The notes: generated by a model from the sequence alone, not told the origin. A stretch of 64,000 bases of DNA from Hymenobacter cheonanensis (GCF_030581075.1 NZ_JAUQSW010000001.1:124001-188000), one strand, 5' to 3'. Counted from the first letter of the stretch, positions 35,446 to 44,302 are shown. Numbers and translations are program-made.

Positions 35446-36876
35446 TCACCCCCCAAAATCCGGCCCGCCAAACGTGAGTTCGGCTACCGTGCCCCGGCCC
35501 GGCTCCGAGCGCAGCGTGAGCGTGCCGCCGTGCAGCGCCGCAATGCGCTGGGCCAGCGGCAGCCCCACCCCGTGCCCCACCACCCCGCGCACCGCCGCCG
35601 ACCGGAAAAACGGCTGAAACACCTGCCCCAAGTCATCGGGGGCAATGCCGACGCCGGCATCGGCCACGCGCACCACGCAGCCCCCGCTAGCCTGGCAGCG
35701 CAGGCTCAGGAACACCCGCTGGTCGGGGGCCGAGTATTTGAGGGCGTTATCCACGAGGTTGCCCAGTGCCCGCGTTAGCAGGCCGCGGTGCCCCATAACG
35801 ACGAAGGCAGCCGGGTCGGCGGGCAGCTCGGCCAGGTCACCAAGGTCCACCTGCACCCGCGCGCGCTGGGCGGGGGCCACGCCCTCGCGCACTTCCCACA
35901 GCAGCTCGTCGAGGCGCACTTCCTCGGTGAGGGCCACCGAGCCTTCGGCCTGGGCCAGGTCCAGCAGGTTGTTAATCAGTGTTTTGAGCTGCTGCAACTC
36001 GCCCAGCACCGAGGCCGCCCCCTCGCGGTAGGCCTCGGGCGAGCGCTCGCGGGCCAGCAGCACCTGTAGTTCGCCGATGCTGGAGGTAAGCGGCGTGCGC
36101 AGCTCGTGCGAGGCATTGCGCACAAACGTGCGCTGGCCCTCAAAGCTGGCTTCGAGCCGCTCCAGCAGGCGGTTGAAGGTGCGGGCCAGGCGCGTGAGGT
36201 CGTCGCGCTCGCTGGCGCGCAGGCGGCCCTCGTTCACGCGCTGGTGCAGGTCCTGGGCCGTGATGCGGTCTACCTGGTCGTTGAGGGCCGCGATGGGGGC
36301 TAGCGCCCGCCCTGCAAAGCCCCGGCCCAGGAAGAAAATCACGCCCAGGCTCACCACAAAAATTACCCCCATAATGGTGGCCAGGCTTTGCAGCCGATGC
36401 TTGCCATACACGTTTTCGGCCGCCGCCACAATGATGTAGTCGCCCTGGTTATCCTGGTAAAACAGCCCCACTGCCTGCCGCTGGCCTAGCTGGAAATAAT
36501 ACTCCTTACTGGTGACGATGCGCGCCAGAATGGCATCGGGCAGGCGCACGCGCTCATCCTCGGCCACAAAGCGCACCCGGCCGGTGGCGTCGTAGACCTG
36601 CAAAATCTCATTGCTGAGGGCCTGGAGGTATTTTTTCTCGAAGTCCCGGAAGGCGCTGGCCCGCATTTCGTCCTTTTCGAGGTAGATGTAGCCCGTCACC
36701 TGCGCCCGCTCGCGCAGCCGCTGCCGAAACTCGCGCTGCGAAGAAGTTACTTGCAGCACAAATACCAGGGCCAGCACCCCAAACAGCAGCACGGCCACCA
36801 CGCCCACGAATAGCCAGGTCAGGCGGTTGCGAATCGTGACGCGGTACAGAAAGGAATAGCGGGGCGCGGTAAGCAT
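35446..36876 (-). CDS. Sensor histidine kinase of OmpR-type pair
   Basis: A 476-residue membrane kinase. Helix one (LTWLFVGVVAVLLFGVLALVF), a ~130-residue periplasmic sensor region, helix two (LATIMGVIFVVSLGVIFFLG), HAMP, HisKA with the phospho-accepting histidine in NASHELRTPL, and an HATPase domain (N-box NLVDNALKYSA, G1 DAGVGIAPDDLG, G2 GHGVGLPLAQ). Its position beside two metal RND operons suggests it senses periplasmic metal, as CusS and CzcS do; ligand residues were not identified. It starts 22 bp downstream of the response-regulator stop. Confidence 0.9.
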   Translation of the reverse strand: MLTAPRYSFLYRVTIRNRLTWLFVGVVAVLLFGVLALVFVLQVTSSQREFRQRLRERAQVTGYIYLEKDEMRASAFRDFEKKYLQALSNEILQVYDATGRVRFVAEDERVRLPDAILARIVTSKEYYFQLGQRQAVGLFYQDNQGDYIIVAAAENVYGKHRLQSLATIMGVIFVVSLGVIFFLGRGFAGRALAPIAALNDQVDRITAQDLHQRVNEGRLRASERDDLTRLARTFNRLLERLEASFEGQRTFVRNASHELRTPLTSSIGELQVLLARERSPEAYREGAASVLGELQQLKTLINNLLDLAQAEGSVALTEEVRLDELLWEVREGVAPAQRARVQVDLGDLAELPADPAAFVVMGHRGLLTRALGNLVDNALKYSAPDQRVFLSLRCQASGGCVVRVADAGVGIAPDDLGQVFQPFFRSAAVRGVVGHGVGLPLAQRIAALHGGTLTLRSEPGRGTVAELTFGGPDFGG

Positions 36877-36898
36877 AGCGGGAACGACAGAGCCTTTT

Positions 36899-37582
36899 CT
36901 ATTCTTCCCGGAGCACGTAGCCCATACCTACTACGGTATGAATCAGCTTTTTAGCAAACCCCTTATCCACCTTATTGCGCAGGTAGTTCACGTACACATC
37001 AATCACGTTGGAGCCCGTGTCGAACGACTCTTCCCAGGTGTGCTCGGCTATTTCGCCCCGGCTCAGCACGCGGCCCTGGTGGCGCAGCAGCAGCTCCAGC
37101 AGGTTGAATTCGCGGGCGGTGAGCTTGATGGGCTGGCCGGCGCGCACTACGGTTTTGGCAGCCGTGTCCACCGTCAGGTCGGCTAGGGTCAACTGGTTGC
37201 CTTTGGCCGAGCGGCGGTCGCGGCGGCGCGTGAGGGCGCGCACCCGGGCCAGCAGCTCCACAAAGTCGAAGGGCTTCACGAGGTAGTCGTCGGCCCCACC
37301 GTCGAAACCCAGCAGCTTGTCCTGGGTGGTGCCCAAGGCCGTGAGCATCAGCACAGGCAGCTCCTGGTCCTGGGCGCGCACGGCTTTCAGCACCTCCAGC
37401 CCGCTTTGGCCGGGCAAAATCACGTCCAGAATCAGCAGGTCGAACTCGTGGCCAAGGGCCAGCCGCTGGCCGAAGGTGCCATCGTAGGCCACTTCTACCT
37501 CGTAGCCTTCCTCCTCCAGTCCGCGCCGGATGAAGGCCGATACCTTAGGCTCGTCTTCAACCAGTAAAATTTTAGTAGCCAT
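36899..37582 (-). CDS. OmpR/PhoB-family response regulator
   Basis: A 227-residue regulator. The receiver domain has the acidic pair in LLVEDEP, the phospho-acceptor in LILDVILPG and the lysine in LVKPFDF; the C-terminal domain is a winged helix (KLTAREFNLLELLLRHQG, then VDVYVNYLRNKVDKGF-type recognition helix). Such regulators bind tandem direct repeats at about 10-11 bp, which fits the ATTAGA arrays upstream of the adjacent RND operons. The ATG at 37582 begins MATKILLVEDEP; a TTACTTTG box lies at 37589-37596. Confidence 0.92.
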   Translation of the reverse strand: MATKILLVEDEPKVSAFIRRGLEEEGYEVEVAYDGTFGQRLALGHEFDLLILDVILPGQSGLEVLKAVRAQDQELPVLMLTALGTTQDKLLGFDGGADDYLVKPFDFVELLARVRALTRRRDRRSAKGNQLTLADLTVDTAAKTVVRAGQPIKLTAREFNLLELLLRHQGRVLSRGEIAEHTWEESFDTGSNVIDVYVNYLRNKVDKGFAKKLIHTVVGMGYVLREE

Positions 37583-37588
37583 ACGCTG

Positions 37589-37596
37589 CAAAGTAA
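37589..37596 (-). promoter_or_regulatory. Candidate -7 box for the two-component operon
   Basis: The minus strand reads TTACTTTG, seven of eight to TAnnTTTG, only 7 bp from the ATG, implying a very short or absent leader. Confidence 0.35.
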
Positions 37597-37690
37597 CGGC
37601 GCCGGCCACGCTGCTGCGCCGCTTGCCGCGGCATACTATACTACGTACTATTGCCGTTTAGCTATTCCGCTCAGTAACCCTTGTTGCCCC

Positions 37691-38359
37691 ATGAAAAAGC
37701 ACTTACTTGGCTTTCTGCTACTTGCGCCGGGCCTGGCCAGCGCCCAGCCCAACCCACTTTACGTAGTAAAAGGTCAGGTTGGGCACTTAAACGCGCCGGC
37801 CAAAATCTACCTGGTCTACGGCCCGCAGGTGCTGGACTCGGCTGTGCTGAAAAATGGCCAGTTTGAGCTGCGGGGCTCGAATGGCTGGCCGCACTCGGCC
37901 GAGCTGGTGCTGGAGCGTCAGGGCCACCTGCGCGAGGGGATGCGCAACGGCATGTACGCCCGCACCTCGCCCGAGCGCCTATCGCTCTTTATTAGCCCCG
38001 AGCCGGTGACCGTGGCTAGCCCCGATTCCTTATCAAAAGCCCGTCTCCTAGGCGGCCCGCAGCTCGCGGCCTCGCAGCGGCTAAACGCTGCCTTGCGCCC
38101 CTTTGCTGCCCGCTTCAAAACGGCTCATACCAAGGAGGCCTCGGCCGCGCTGGAGGCAGAATACGTGCAAACGGCCCGGGCCTTCATCAAAGCCAACCCT
38201 ACTGCCTGGGCCAGCCTGGAGCAGCTAGGGCAGCTGCGCATGCTAGAGGCGCCCCGCTACGCGGTGGAAGGCCCGCTTTACGAGGCCTTCAGCCCCGACC
38301 TGAAAAGCAGCCCACCCGGCCGCTTCTATGGCAAAGTGCTGGCCGACCTTAAGCGCTAG
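37691..38359 (+). CDS. DUF4369 domain secreted protein
   Basis: A 222-residue exported protein, signal peptide MKKHLLGFLLLAPGLASAQ. The next ~100 residues fit DUF4369 (YVVKGQVGHLNAPAKIYLVY, DSAVLKNGQFELRG), normally the N-terminal part of TlpA-like thioredoxins in Bacteroidota. Here no thioredoxin domain or CxxC follows, so it is a stand-alone or truncated form. The remainder is alpha-helical. Its function is unknown. Confidence 0.78.
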   Translation: MKKHLLGFLLLAPGLASAQPNPLYVVKGQVGHLNAPAKIYLVYGPQVLDSAVLKNGQFELRGSNGWPHSAELVLERQGHLREGMRNGMYARTSPERLSLFISPEPVTVASPDSLSKARLLGGPQLAASQRLNAALRPFAARFKTAHTKEASAALEAEYVQTARAFIKANPTAWASLEQLGQLRMLEAPRYAVEGPLYEAFSPDLKSSPPGRFYGKVLADLKR

Positions 38360-38378
38360 GGGCTAGCGCCGACGCCGC

Positions 38379-38714
38379 TTACTCGTCCTCGTAGTCGAGG
38401 CCCAGGCAGCTGTTCAAGGCCTGCTGAATTTCGCTGGCGGCGTGCAGCTGGCCAGCCTTTCGGCTTACTATCAAGCCCTTGCGGTATACTTGCTCAGCCT
38501 CGTCTTTCTTGCCGAAGCCTTCGAGTAGCTTGCCGGCGTGGTAGTAGGTGCCCACGTAGTCGGGGTGCTCGGCGAGGAGTTTCTCGTAGTATTCCCAGGC
38601 ACGCAGGGGCTCGCTAGCCCGGTACTCGGTGGCCAGGGCATAAATAGTGAAGGCGTCGGTAGGGTCGGCTTCGTAAAAAGCTAACAACTGTTGTAAGCGG
38701 CTGGGGGCAGTCAT
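38379..38714 (-). CDS. Small TPR-repeat protein
   Basis: A 111-residue cytosolic protein of about three tetratricopeptide-like helix pairs (FTIYALATEYRASEPLRAWE, YYEKLLAEHPDYVGTYYHAG, LLEGFGKKDEAEQVYRKGL) and an acidic end (GLDYEDE). It probably binds another protein. It is divergent from etfB and convergent with the DUF4369 gene. Confidence 0.82.
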   Translation of the reverse strand: MTAPSRLQQLLAFYEADPTDAFTIYALATEYRASEPLRAWEYYEKLLAEHPDYVGTYYHAGKLLEGFGKKDEAEQVYRKGLIVSRKAGQLHAASEIQQALNSCLGLDYEDE

Positions 38715-38802
38715 GGGCAGGAGTTTTAACTATCTTTGGGACGAAATTGCGACCCCCGCGCCGCATTCTGGTTTATCCACAGGTCGAAAGACCTTTTTTG
38801 GC

Positions 38803-38834
38803 TTGGCAACTGTTATGCAAGCCGACTACTTTTG
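38803..38834 (+). promoter_or_regulatory. Candidate promoter of etfB-etfA
   Basis: TACTTTTG (38827-38834) is a perfect -7 box, with TTGG at 38803 spaced 21 bp as the -33 element, 29 bp before the etfB ATG. A second perfect box, TATCTTTG, lies at 38731-38738. Confidence 0.6.
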
Positions 38835-38863
38835 CACTGTCTTCTCACCCTAACCTTGCTTAG

Positions 38864-39604
38864 ATGAAGTTTCTGGTTTGCATCTCTAACGTGCCCGACA
38901 CGACCACCAAAATCACCTTTACGCCCGATAATAAGGAGTTTAACAAGGCCGGGGTGCAGTTCGTGATTAACCCCTGGGACGAATACGCCCTCACCCGCGC
39001 CATCGAGCTGAAAGAAGCCAACGCCGGCAGCACCGTCACGGTGCTCAACGTGGGCGAGGCCGATACGGAGCCCAATATCCGTAAAGCGCTGGCCATTGGC
39101 GCCGATGACGCCATCCGGGTAAATGCCGCCCCGACCGATGCCTTCTTCGTGGCCGAGCAGATTGCGGCCATCGCCAAGGAAGGCGGCTACGACGTGATTT
39201 TGATGGGCAAGGAAAGCATTGATTACAACGGCTTTCAGGTGCACGGCATGGTGGGCGAGCTGCTCGGCATCCCAACCGTAGCGCCCGCTATGAAGCTGGA
39301 TATGAGCGGCAACACCGCTACGCTAGAGCGCGAAATCGAAGGTGGCAAGGAAATCGTGCAGGTAAGTGCGCCCTTCGTGGCTTCGTGCCAGCAGCCCATG
39401 TGCGAGCCCCGCATCCCCAACATGCGCGGCATTATGACGGCCCGCACCAAGCCCCTAAAAGTAGTGCCCGCCACCGGCGACGCGCCCCGCACCCAGGTAA
39501 ATGAGTACGCGCTGCCCCCTAAGAAGCAGGGTGTGAAGCTCATCGACGCCGCCAACGCCGGCGAGCTGATTAAGCTGCTGCGCAACGAAGCAAAGGTTAT
39601 CTAA
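38864..39604 (+). CDS. etfB: Electron transfer flavoprotein beta subunit
   Basis: A 246-residue EtfB, which with EtfA carries electrons from acyl-CoA dehydrogenases to the quinone pool in beta-oxidation. It starts MKFLVCISNVPDTTTKITF and shows the AMP-binding and recognition-loop features AIGADDAIRV and ETF-beta signature VSAPFVASCQQPMCEPRIPN, PNMRGIMTARTKPL. etfA follows after 129 bp holding a family B palindrome. Confidence 0.94.
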   Translation: MKFLVCISNVPDTTTKITFTPDNKEFNKAGVQFVINPWDEYALTRAIELKEANAGSTVTVLNVGEADTEPNIRKALAIGADDAIRVNAAPTDAFFVAEQIAAIAKEGGYDVILMGKESIDYNGFQVHGMVGELLGIPTVAPAMKLDMSGNTATLEREIEGGKEIVQVSAPFVASCQQPMCEPRIPNMRGIMTARTKPLKVVPATGDAPRTQVNEYALPPKKQGVKLIDAANAGELIKLLRNEAKVI

Positions 39605-39618
39605 ACACCAATAAAGCC

Positions 39619-39705
39619 TGTCATTGCGAGGAGGAACGACGAAGCAATCGCATCAAGACGGGCCGTTCAAGTGCGATTGCTTCGTCGTTCCTCCTCGCAA
39701 GGACA
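39619..39705. repeat. Intergenic palindrome, family B, copy 3 (between etfB and etfA)
   Basis: Arms of about 34 bp with one or two mismatches: left TGTCATTGCGAGGAGGAACG onward, right ending CCTCCTCGCAAGGACA. It fills most of the etfB-etfA gap. Confidence 0.88.
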
Positions 39706-39733
39706 AACGTTTTTAACTCATAACTCCCAAGAG

Positions 39734-40711
39734 ATGTCAGTTTTAGTAGTAGTTGAATGCGATAAGGGCGAAGTGAAAAAGTCTTCGCTCGAAGTGGCTA
39801 CCTATGGTGCGCAGCTTGCCGCGCAGCTAGGCACCAGCGCCACGGCCATTGCCGTGGGCGAAGCCACCGACGCCAGCCTTGCCAAGCTCGGCGAGCAGGG
39901 CATCGCGAAGGTGCTCTACGACAAGGAGCCGCGCCTGAAAGACTTCGTAAACAATGCGTATACCAAGCTCATTGCCGCAGCGGCTCAGCAAGAGGATGCC
40001 AAGGCAATTGTGCTGGCTAACAGCAACATCGGGGCGGCCGTAGGTTCGCGCCTCTCTATTCGGCTGCAGGCCTCGCTAGCCACCAACGTGGTGGAGCTGC
40101 CCAAAACCGACGGCGGCCAATTTACGGTGAAGCGCGGGGCCTTCTCGGGCAAGGCGTTTTCGGACGTGGTGCTGAAGGGCGACCGCAAGATTATCGCTGT
40201 CAAAAAGAACTCCATCGAAGCCCAGCACGCGGCCGGCAAAACGGCCGAAGTAGTGGCCTTCGCGGCCCAGCTAACGGACACCGACTTTGCCGACGCGCCC
40301 AAGCAGGTAGTGATGCAGGACCAGGCCGGCGGCATTCTGCTGCCCGAAGCCTCGCTGGTAGTAAGCGGCGGCCGCGGCATGAAGGGCCCCGAAAACTGGC
40401 ACCTCATCGAGGACCTGGCCAAGGCACTAGGGGCCGCCACGGCCTGCTCGAAGCCGGTGAGCGATGTAGACTGGCGCCCCCACCACGAGCACGTGGGCCA
40501 GACGGGCATCACGGTATCGCCCAACCTGTACATTGCCTGCGGCATTTCGGGCGCCATTCAGCACCTGGCCGGCGTCAACTCGTCGAAAGTGATTGTGGTC
40601 ATTAATAAGGACCCCGAAGCACCCTTCTTTAAAGCGGCCGACTATGGCATCGTGGGCGACGTGTTTGAGGTGCTGCCCAAGCTGACGGCCGCCGTGAAAG
40701 AATTGGGCTAG
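39734..40711 (+). CDS. etfA: Electron transfer flavoprotein alpha subunit
   Basis: A 325-residue EtfA that binds FAD. The C-terminal half has the FAD domain with the landmarks LVVSGGRGMKGPENWHLIE, GAATACSKPVSDVDWRP, QTGITVSPNLYIACGISGAIQH and NKDPEAPFFKAADYGIVGD, all standard EtfA features. The ATG at 39734 (MSVLVVVECDKGEVKKSS) is preferred because the longer frame upstream lies within the palindrome. The complex with EtfB acts in the cytosol. Confidence 0.94.
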   Translation: MSVLVVVECDKGEVKKSSLEVATYGAQLAAQLGTSATAIAVGEATDASLAKLGEQGIAKVLYDKEPRLKDFVNNAYTKLIAAAAQQEDAKAIVLANSNIGAAVGSRLSIRLQASLATNVVELPKTDGGQFTVKRGAFSGKAFSDVVLKGDRKIIAVKKNSIEAQHAAGKTAEVVAFAAQLTDTDFADAPKQVVMQDQAGGILLPEASLVVSGGRGMKGPENWHLIEDLAKALGAATACSKPVSDVDWRPHHEHVGQTGITVSPNLYIACGISGAIQHLAGVNSSKVIVVINKDPEAPFFKAADYGIVGDVFEVLPKLTAAVKELG

Positions 40712-40744
40712 GCTTGGCACTGGCCTTTAGCCTCTCCCTTTGTA

Positions 40745-40843
40745 GAACGTCATACTGAGCTTGCTGAAGCATCTTGCCCGAATCGTCAGGTTAGTAGCCT
40801 AGCGGCGTGAGCAAGATGCTTCGGCAAGCTCAGCATGACGTTC
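40745..40843. repeat. Intergenic palindrome, family A, copy 3
   Basis: 33-bp arms (40745-40777 and 40811-40843) with two mismatches; core AACGTCATACTGAGCTTGC. The loop again contains CCTAGCGG. It lies between etfA and the bifunctional nuclease gene. Confidence 0.88.
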
Positions 40844-40964
40844 TTTATTTTTCTGTTTTAGGGTAAATTCCCGGCTTTGAGGCGCGCCGTTCCGGCCATC
40901 GTTGCTTAATTTGTCGTACAGAACCTCCGTACCAGTTTCCTGGACTTAACCGTCCCCGCGACCC

Positions 40965-41594
40965 TTGAAAAAAATTCCCCTCGAAATTCTGGGCCTGTCT
41001 TCCTCGCAGTCGCAGTCCGGCTCCTTCGCCCTTATCCTGGGCGAGAAGCACGGCAATCGCCGCCTGCCGATTATCATCGGTATGTTTGAGGCCCAGAGCA
41101 TCGCCATCCAGATTGAAAAAATCAGCCCCAACCGGCCCCTCACGCACGACTTGTTCAAGGCCTTTGCCGAGCACGTACATGTTACTATTATTGAAGTAGT
41201 TATCTCCGACCTAAAGGAAGGCGTATTTTACTCGCGCATCGTGTGTTCCGACGGGGCCACCACGTTTGAGATTGATGCCCGGCCTTCCGATGCCATTGCC
41301 ATTGGCCTGCGTTTTGGGGTGCCCATTTTCACGGTTGAAAGCGTGCTTAGCGAAGCCGGCATCATCCTCTCGGACCTCGACGAGGCTAGCGAAGATGAGG
41401 ATGAGGACGACACCGACGAGGATGAGGACGATGACGACAACCCGCGCCCGGCGCCCCAGCCGGCCGAGCCCCGCGAACCCAGCGGGCAGGTTTCGCTCGA
41501 TGAGCTGACCAAAATGCTGGCGCAGGCGGTGGAAAAAGAAGACTACGAAAAAGCGGCCAAAATTCGGGACGAATTGGACAAGCGCAACAGCTAA
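40965..41594 (+). CDS. Bifunctional nuclease (DUF151) with UVR-like C-terminus
   Basis: A 209-residue protein. Residues 1-140 are a BFN/DUF151 domain (LILGEKHGNRRLPIIIGMFE, then DARPSDAIAIGLRFGVPIF), a family with DNase and RNase activity in plants and Thermotoga. An extremely acidic linker follows (about 20 Asp/Glu, EDEDEDDTDEDEDDDD). The C-terminus is a UvrB/UvrC-like motif (LTKMLAQAVEKEDYEKAAKIRDEL), which mediates protein contacts. The start is TTG at 40965, giving the expected MKKIPLEILGL. It ends before a strong terminator. Confidence 0.9.
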   Translation: MKKIPLEILGLSSSQSQSGSFALILGEKHGNRRLPIIIGMFEAQSIAIQIEKISPNRPLTHDLFKAFAEHVHVTIIEVVISDLKEGVFYSRIVCSDGATTFEIDARPSDAIAIGLRFGVPIFTVESVLSEAGIILSDLDEASEDEDEDDTDEDEDDDDNPRPAPQPAEPREPSGQVSLDELTKMLAQAVEKEDYEKAAKIRDELDKRNS

Positions 41595-41610
41595 ACCTAC
41601 TGCTTCTGGA

Positions 41611-41645
41611 AAAGTCCCGGCCGATATTTCGGCTGGGACTTTTTC
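41611..41645 (+). terminator. Terminator after the bifunctional nuclease
   Basis: Stem AAGTCCCGGCCGA with its near-complement CGGCTGGGACTT, followed by TTTTTC, 17 bp after the stop. Confidence 0.85.
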
Positions 41646-41675
41646 TTAGCTATTTTCTGCAACCAGCTATAAATT

Positions 41676-42914
41676 ATGTCGTTATCCGTATCGCAGCGTG
41701 GGCAGGAGATGCCCGTTTCACCGTTTCGCAAGCTGGCCCCTTTTGCGGAGGCGGCCAAGGCGCGGGGGCGCCAGGTATACCACCTCAACATTGGCCAGCC
41801 CGACATTGCCACCCCGCCCAGCATGTTTGAGGCGGTGCGCCAGGCCGACATCCGGGTGCTGGCCTACAGCCACGGCGCGGGCACCGACAGCTACCGCCAG
41901 AAGCTGACGGCCTACTACCACCGCGCGGGCATTGAGGTGAACATGGAGGAGATACTGGTGACGACGGCCGGCAGCGAAGCTATTCTGTTTGCGCTGCTCA
42001 CCTGCCTCAACCCCGGTGATGAGCTAGTGATACCGGAGCCGTTTTATGGCACCTACACGGCCTTTGCCATTGCGGCGGGCGTGAAAATAGTGACCGTGAC
42101 GGCCACCATCGACGATGGCTTTGCCCTGCCCCCACTGGCTGATTTTGAAGCCGTTATCACGCCCCGCACCAAGGCCATTCTGCTGTGCAACCCCAGCAAC
42201 CCGACCGGCCACGTGTACACCCGGCGCGAGCTGGATGACCTGCTAGCCCTCTGCCAGCGCCACCAGCTGTACCTGCTTTCGGATGAGGCCTACCGCGAGT
42301 ATTGTTACGATGGTGCCCGCTCTATCAGTGCGCTTAACCTGGCCGGCGGGGAAGAATACGTGGTGGTGCTCGATACCATTTCGAAACGCTACAGCGCCTG
42401 CGGAGCGCGGGTAGGCTCGCTCGTGACGCGCAACAAAGAAGTGTTTCAAGCGGCGTTCCACTTTGCCCAAATGCGCATTAGTCCGCCCGGCCTGGGTATG
42501 CTGCTGGGCGAAGCCGCCGTGGCCCTGCCCGAAAGCTATTTCGACGAAAACCGCGCCGAGTACCAGGCCCGGCGCGACCTCGCCGTGCGCCGGCTGCAAG
42601 CCATGCCGGGCGTGCAGTGCCCGGTGCCAGGCGGCGCCTTCTACGTGATGGCCCACCTGCCCGTAGACGATGCCGAGCGCTTTGGCGAGTGGCTGCTCAC
42701 GGATTTTGAGTACGAAAACCAAACGCTGATGCTCTCGCCGGCCAATGGCTTTTACCAGACTCCCGACCTGGGCCGCCAGCAGGTGCGGCTAGCCTACATC
42801 CTGAACCTGCACGACCTCGACGCGGCCCTCACCTGCCTGGAGCACGCGCTGCTAGCCTACCCCGGCCGCACGCTGGCCCCAGTGCTGGAGGCCGCGGAAA
42901 CGGCAACCCGGTAA
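41676..42914 (+). CDS. PLP-dependent aminotransferase, class I/II
   Basis: A 412-residue fold-type I aminotransferase of the aspartate family. It shows LNIGQPDIATP, YSHGAGTDSYRQKLTAYY, the PLP-contact NPSNPTG, the Asp/Tyr pair in LSDEAYREY, the Schiff-base lysine in DTISKRYSACGARVG and the arginine in RLAYILN. Substrate choice (aspartate, aromatic or other) cannot be assigned. No partner genes suggest a pathway, although an aromatic substrate would be of interest given the isonitrile cluster nearby. Confidence 0.88.
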   Translation: MSLSVSQRGQEMPVSPFRKLAPFAEAAKARGRQVYHLNIGQPDIATPPSMFEAVRQADIRVLAYSHGAGTDSYRQKLTAYYHRAGIEVNMEEILVTTAGSEAILFALLTCLNPGDELVIPEPFYGTYTAFAIAAGVKIVTVTATIDDGFALPPLADFEAVITPRTKAILLCNPSNPTGHVYTRRELDDLLALCQRHQLYLLSDEAYREYCYDGARSISALNLAGGEEYVVVLDTISKRYSACGARVGSLVTRNKEVFQAAFHFAQMRISPPGLGMLLGEAAVALPESYFDENRAEYQARRDLAVRRLQAMPGVQCPVPGGAFYVMAHLPVDDAERFGEWLLTDFEYENQTLMLSPANGFYQTPDLGRQQVRLAYILNLHDLDAALTCLEHALLAYPGRTLAPVLEAAETATR

Positions 42915-42963
42915 CCTCGGTCAGTAGTCTTGCGTCTGTAGACTGCACTTTAATTTCTTTTTA

Positions 42964-43641
42964 ATGCAAGCCCAGACCGTACCGCCCGCTACTGCTACCC
43001 ACGACTACTCGGTGCCCATGCGCATTTGGCACTGGGTAAATGCTGCCCTGGTATCAGGCCAACTACTTACCATTCTGTTTCAGAAGGTTATCGTGAACGC
43101 CAAGCACGCGGTGCCCGAGTTTCAGCAGGCCATCAGCAAGGGGGGCGGCACGATTACCGAGCAGCAGGGGCGGGCCGTAGCGCACGTTATCAGCGAGCGC
43201 ATTTGGCAGTGGCACATTTGGATGGGCGTGGCGCTGGCAGCCTTTTGGCTGTTTTGGACGGTGATGCAGGCCCTCGACCCGGCCGGCCGGCGCTTTGGCG
43301 CGCGCCTCATGGCCGCCGCCCGGCGCTACAAGCTGGCCGCCCCGGCCGAGCACGCCGACGCCCGCCACGTGCTGCTGGCCAAGCTCACTTACGCGGCATT
43401 CTACTTGTTTATTACGATAATGGTGGTGACGGGGCTAGCCCTGGTTTTTGCCGACAGCGTGCCGTTTTTGCACAGTATCGAGCACACCGCTGAGGAGATT
43501 CACAACGTGACGATGTACTTGATAATCGGCTACATTGTGCTGCATGTGGTGGGCGTGGTGTGGGCCGACATCAACGACGACCGCGGTTTGGTATCGCGCA
43601 TGGTGAGCGGCGAAGACCCGCGCACGCCCGACAACGTATAA
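42964..43641 (+). CDS. Cytochrome b561/b-type membrane protein
   Basis: A 225-residue membrane protein with four predicted helices and well-placed histidines: RIWHWVNAALV, WQWHIWMGVALAAFWLFW, HSIEHTAEEIHNVTMYLII and YIVLHVVGVVW. This fits the Ni/Fe-hydrogenase b-type cytochrome/DUF4405-like family that binds two hemes and passes electrons to or from quinone. No partner dehydrogenase is adjacent. It lies 64 bp upstream of the TetR gene and may or may not belong to the isonitrile locus. Confidence 0.82.
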   Translation: MQAQTVPPATATHDYSVPMRIWHWVNAALVSGQLLTILFQKVIVNAKHAVPEFQQAISKGGGTITEQQGRAVAHVISERIWQWHIWMGVALAAFWLFWTVMQALDPAGRRFGARLMAAARRYKLAAPAEHADARHVLLAKLTYAAFYLFITIMVVTGLALVFADSVPFLHSIEHTAEEIHNVTMYLIIGYIVLHVVGVVWADINDDRGLVSRMVSGEDPRTPDNV

Positions 43642-43648
43642 CAAACAG

Positions 43649-43679
43649 TTGTTAGCCGGTGCGGCGGCGGGTAACTTTG
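43649..43679 (+). promoter_or_regulatory. Candidate promoter for the TetR gene
   Basis: TTG at 43649-43651 and a perfect TAACTTTG -7 box at 43672-43679, 20 bp apart, 26 bp before the ATG at 43706. One of the best promoter matches in the window. Confidence 0.6.
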
Positions 43680-43705
43680 CTACACTAGCCCCTCCTTCCC
43701 CACCC

Positions 43706-44302
43706 ATGCTCAAAACGAAGAAATCGGCCAAGCGCGAGCTTATTCTGGCCGAAGCTGCCAAGCTATTTAAAGACCGGGGCTACAGCGGCACCTCCATGCG
43801 CGACCTGGCCGGGCAGGTGGGCATGGAAGCGGCGAGCATGTACAACCACATCAAGTCGAAAGATGAGCTGCTGGATACCATCTGCTTCCGGATTTCGGAC
43901 ACGTACATCTCGCAGCTGCACGACATAGAGCACACGGCTAGCCCCTACAGCGATAAGATAAAGGCGCTGGTACGCCTGCACATCCGGCTGATGGTGGAGG
44001 ATGGCGCGGCCGTATCGGTGGCCAACCACGACTGGAAATACCTGCCCGAGCCGCGCCTCACCGAGTTTAAGCAGGCCCGCAAAACCTACGAGCGCGGCTT
44101 CGCGGCCCTCATCGAGGCCGGCATCGCGGCGGGTGAGTTTCGGCCGGTAAATGCCTCGGTGGCGCTGTTCACGGTGCTGTCGGCGGTGCGCTGGGTCGAG
44201 CTGTGGTACCGGCCGGGCCGCGGCCTCACGGCCCAGGAGCTGGAGAATAATATTATCACGGTGCTGCTGGGCGGGCTCGAGCAAACCCACCCGGCAGGGT
44301 AG
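43706..44302 (+). CDS. TetR/AcrR-family transcriptional regulator
   Basis: A 198-residue repressor. The N-terminal helix-turn-helix is standard (ILAEAAKLFKDRGYSGTSMR, then DLAGQVGMEAASMYNHIKSK). The all-helical C-terminal part has HHH-like landmarks (VANHDWKYLPEPRLTEFK, RYERGF-like TYERGFAALIEAG) seen in TetR_C_17/KstR2-like regulators that sense acyl-CoA or other lipophilic ligands. It is 78 bp upstream of the TetR-isonitrile synthase fusion and may regulate that locus; the ligand is unknown. Confidence 0.88.
   Translation: MLKTKKSAKRELILAEAAKLFKDRGYSGTSMRDLAGQVGMEAASMYNHIKSKDELLDTICFRISDTYISQLHDIEHTASPYSDKIKALVRLHIRLMVEDGAAVSVANHDWKYLPEPRLTEFKQARKTYERGFAALIEAGIAAGEFRPVNASVALFTVLSAVRWVELWYRPGRGLTAQELENNIITVLLGGLEQTHPAG

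Noticed and set aside
42964..43641. The cytochrome b gene as a certain member of the isonitrile cluster
   Set aside because: It is on the same strand and close, but the TetR gene has its own strong promoter at 43649-43679 and no isonitrile pathway step requires this protein.
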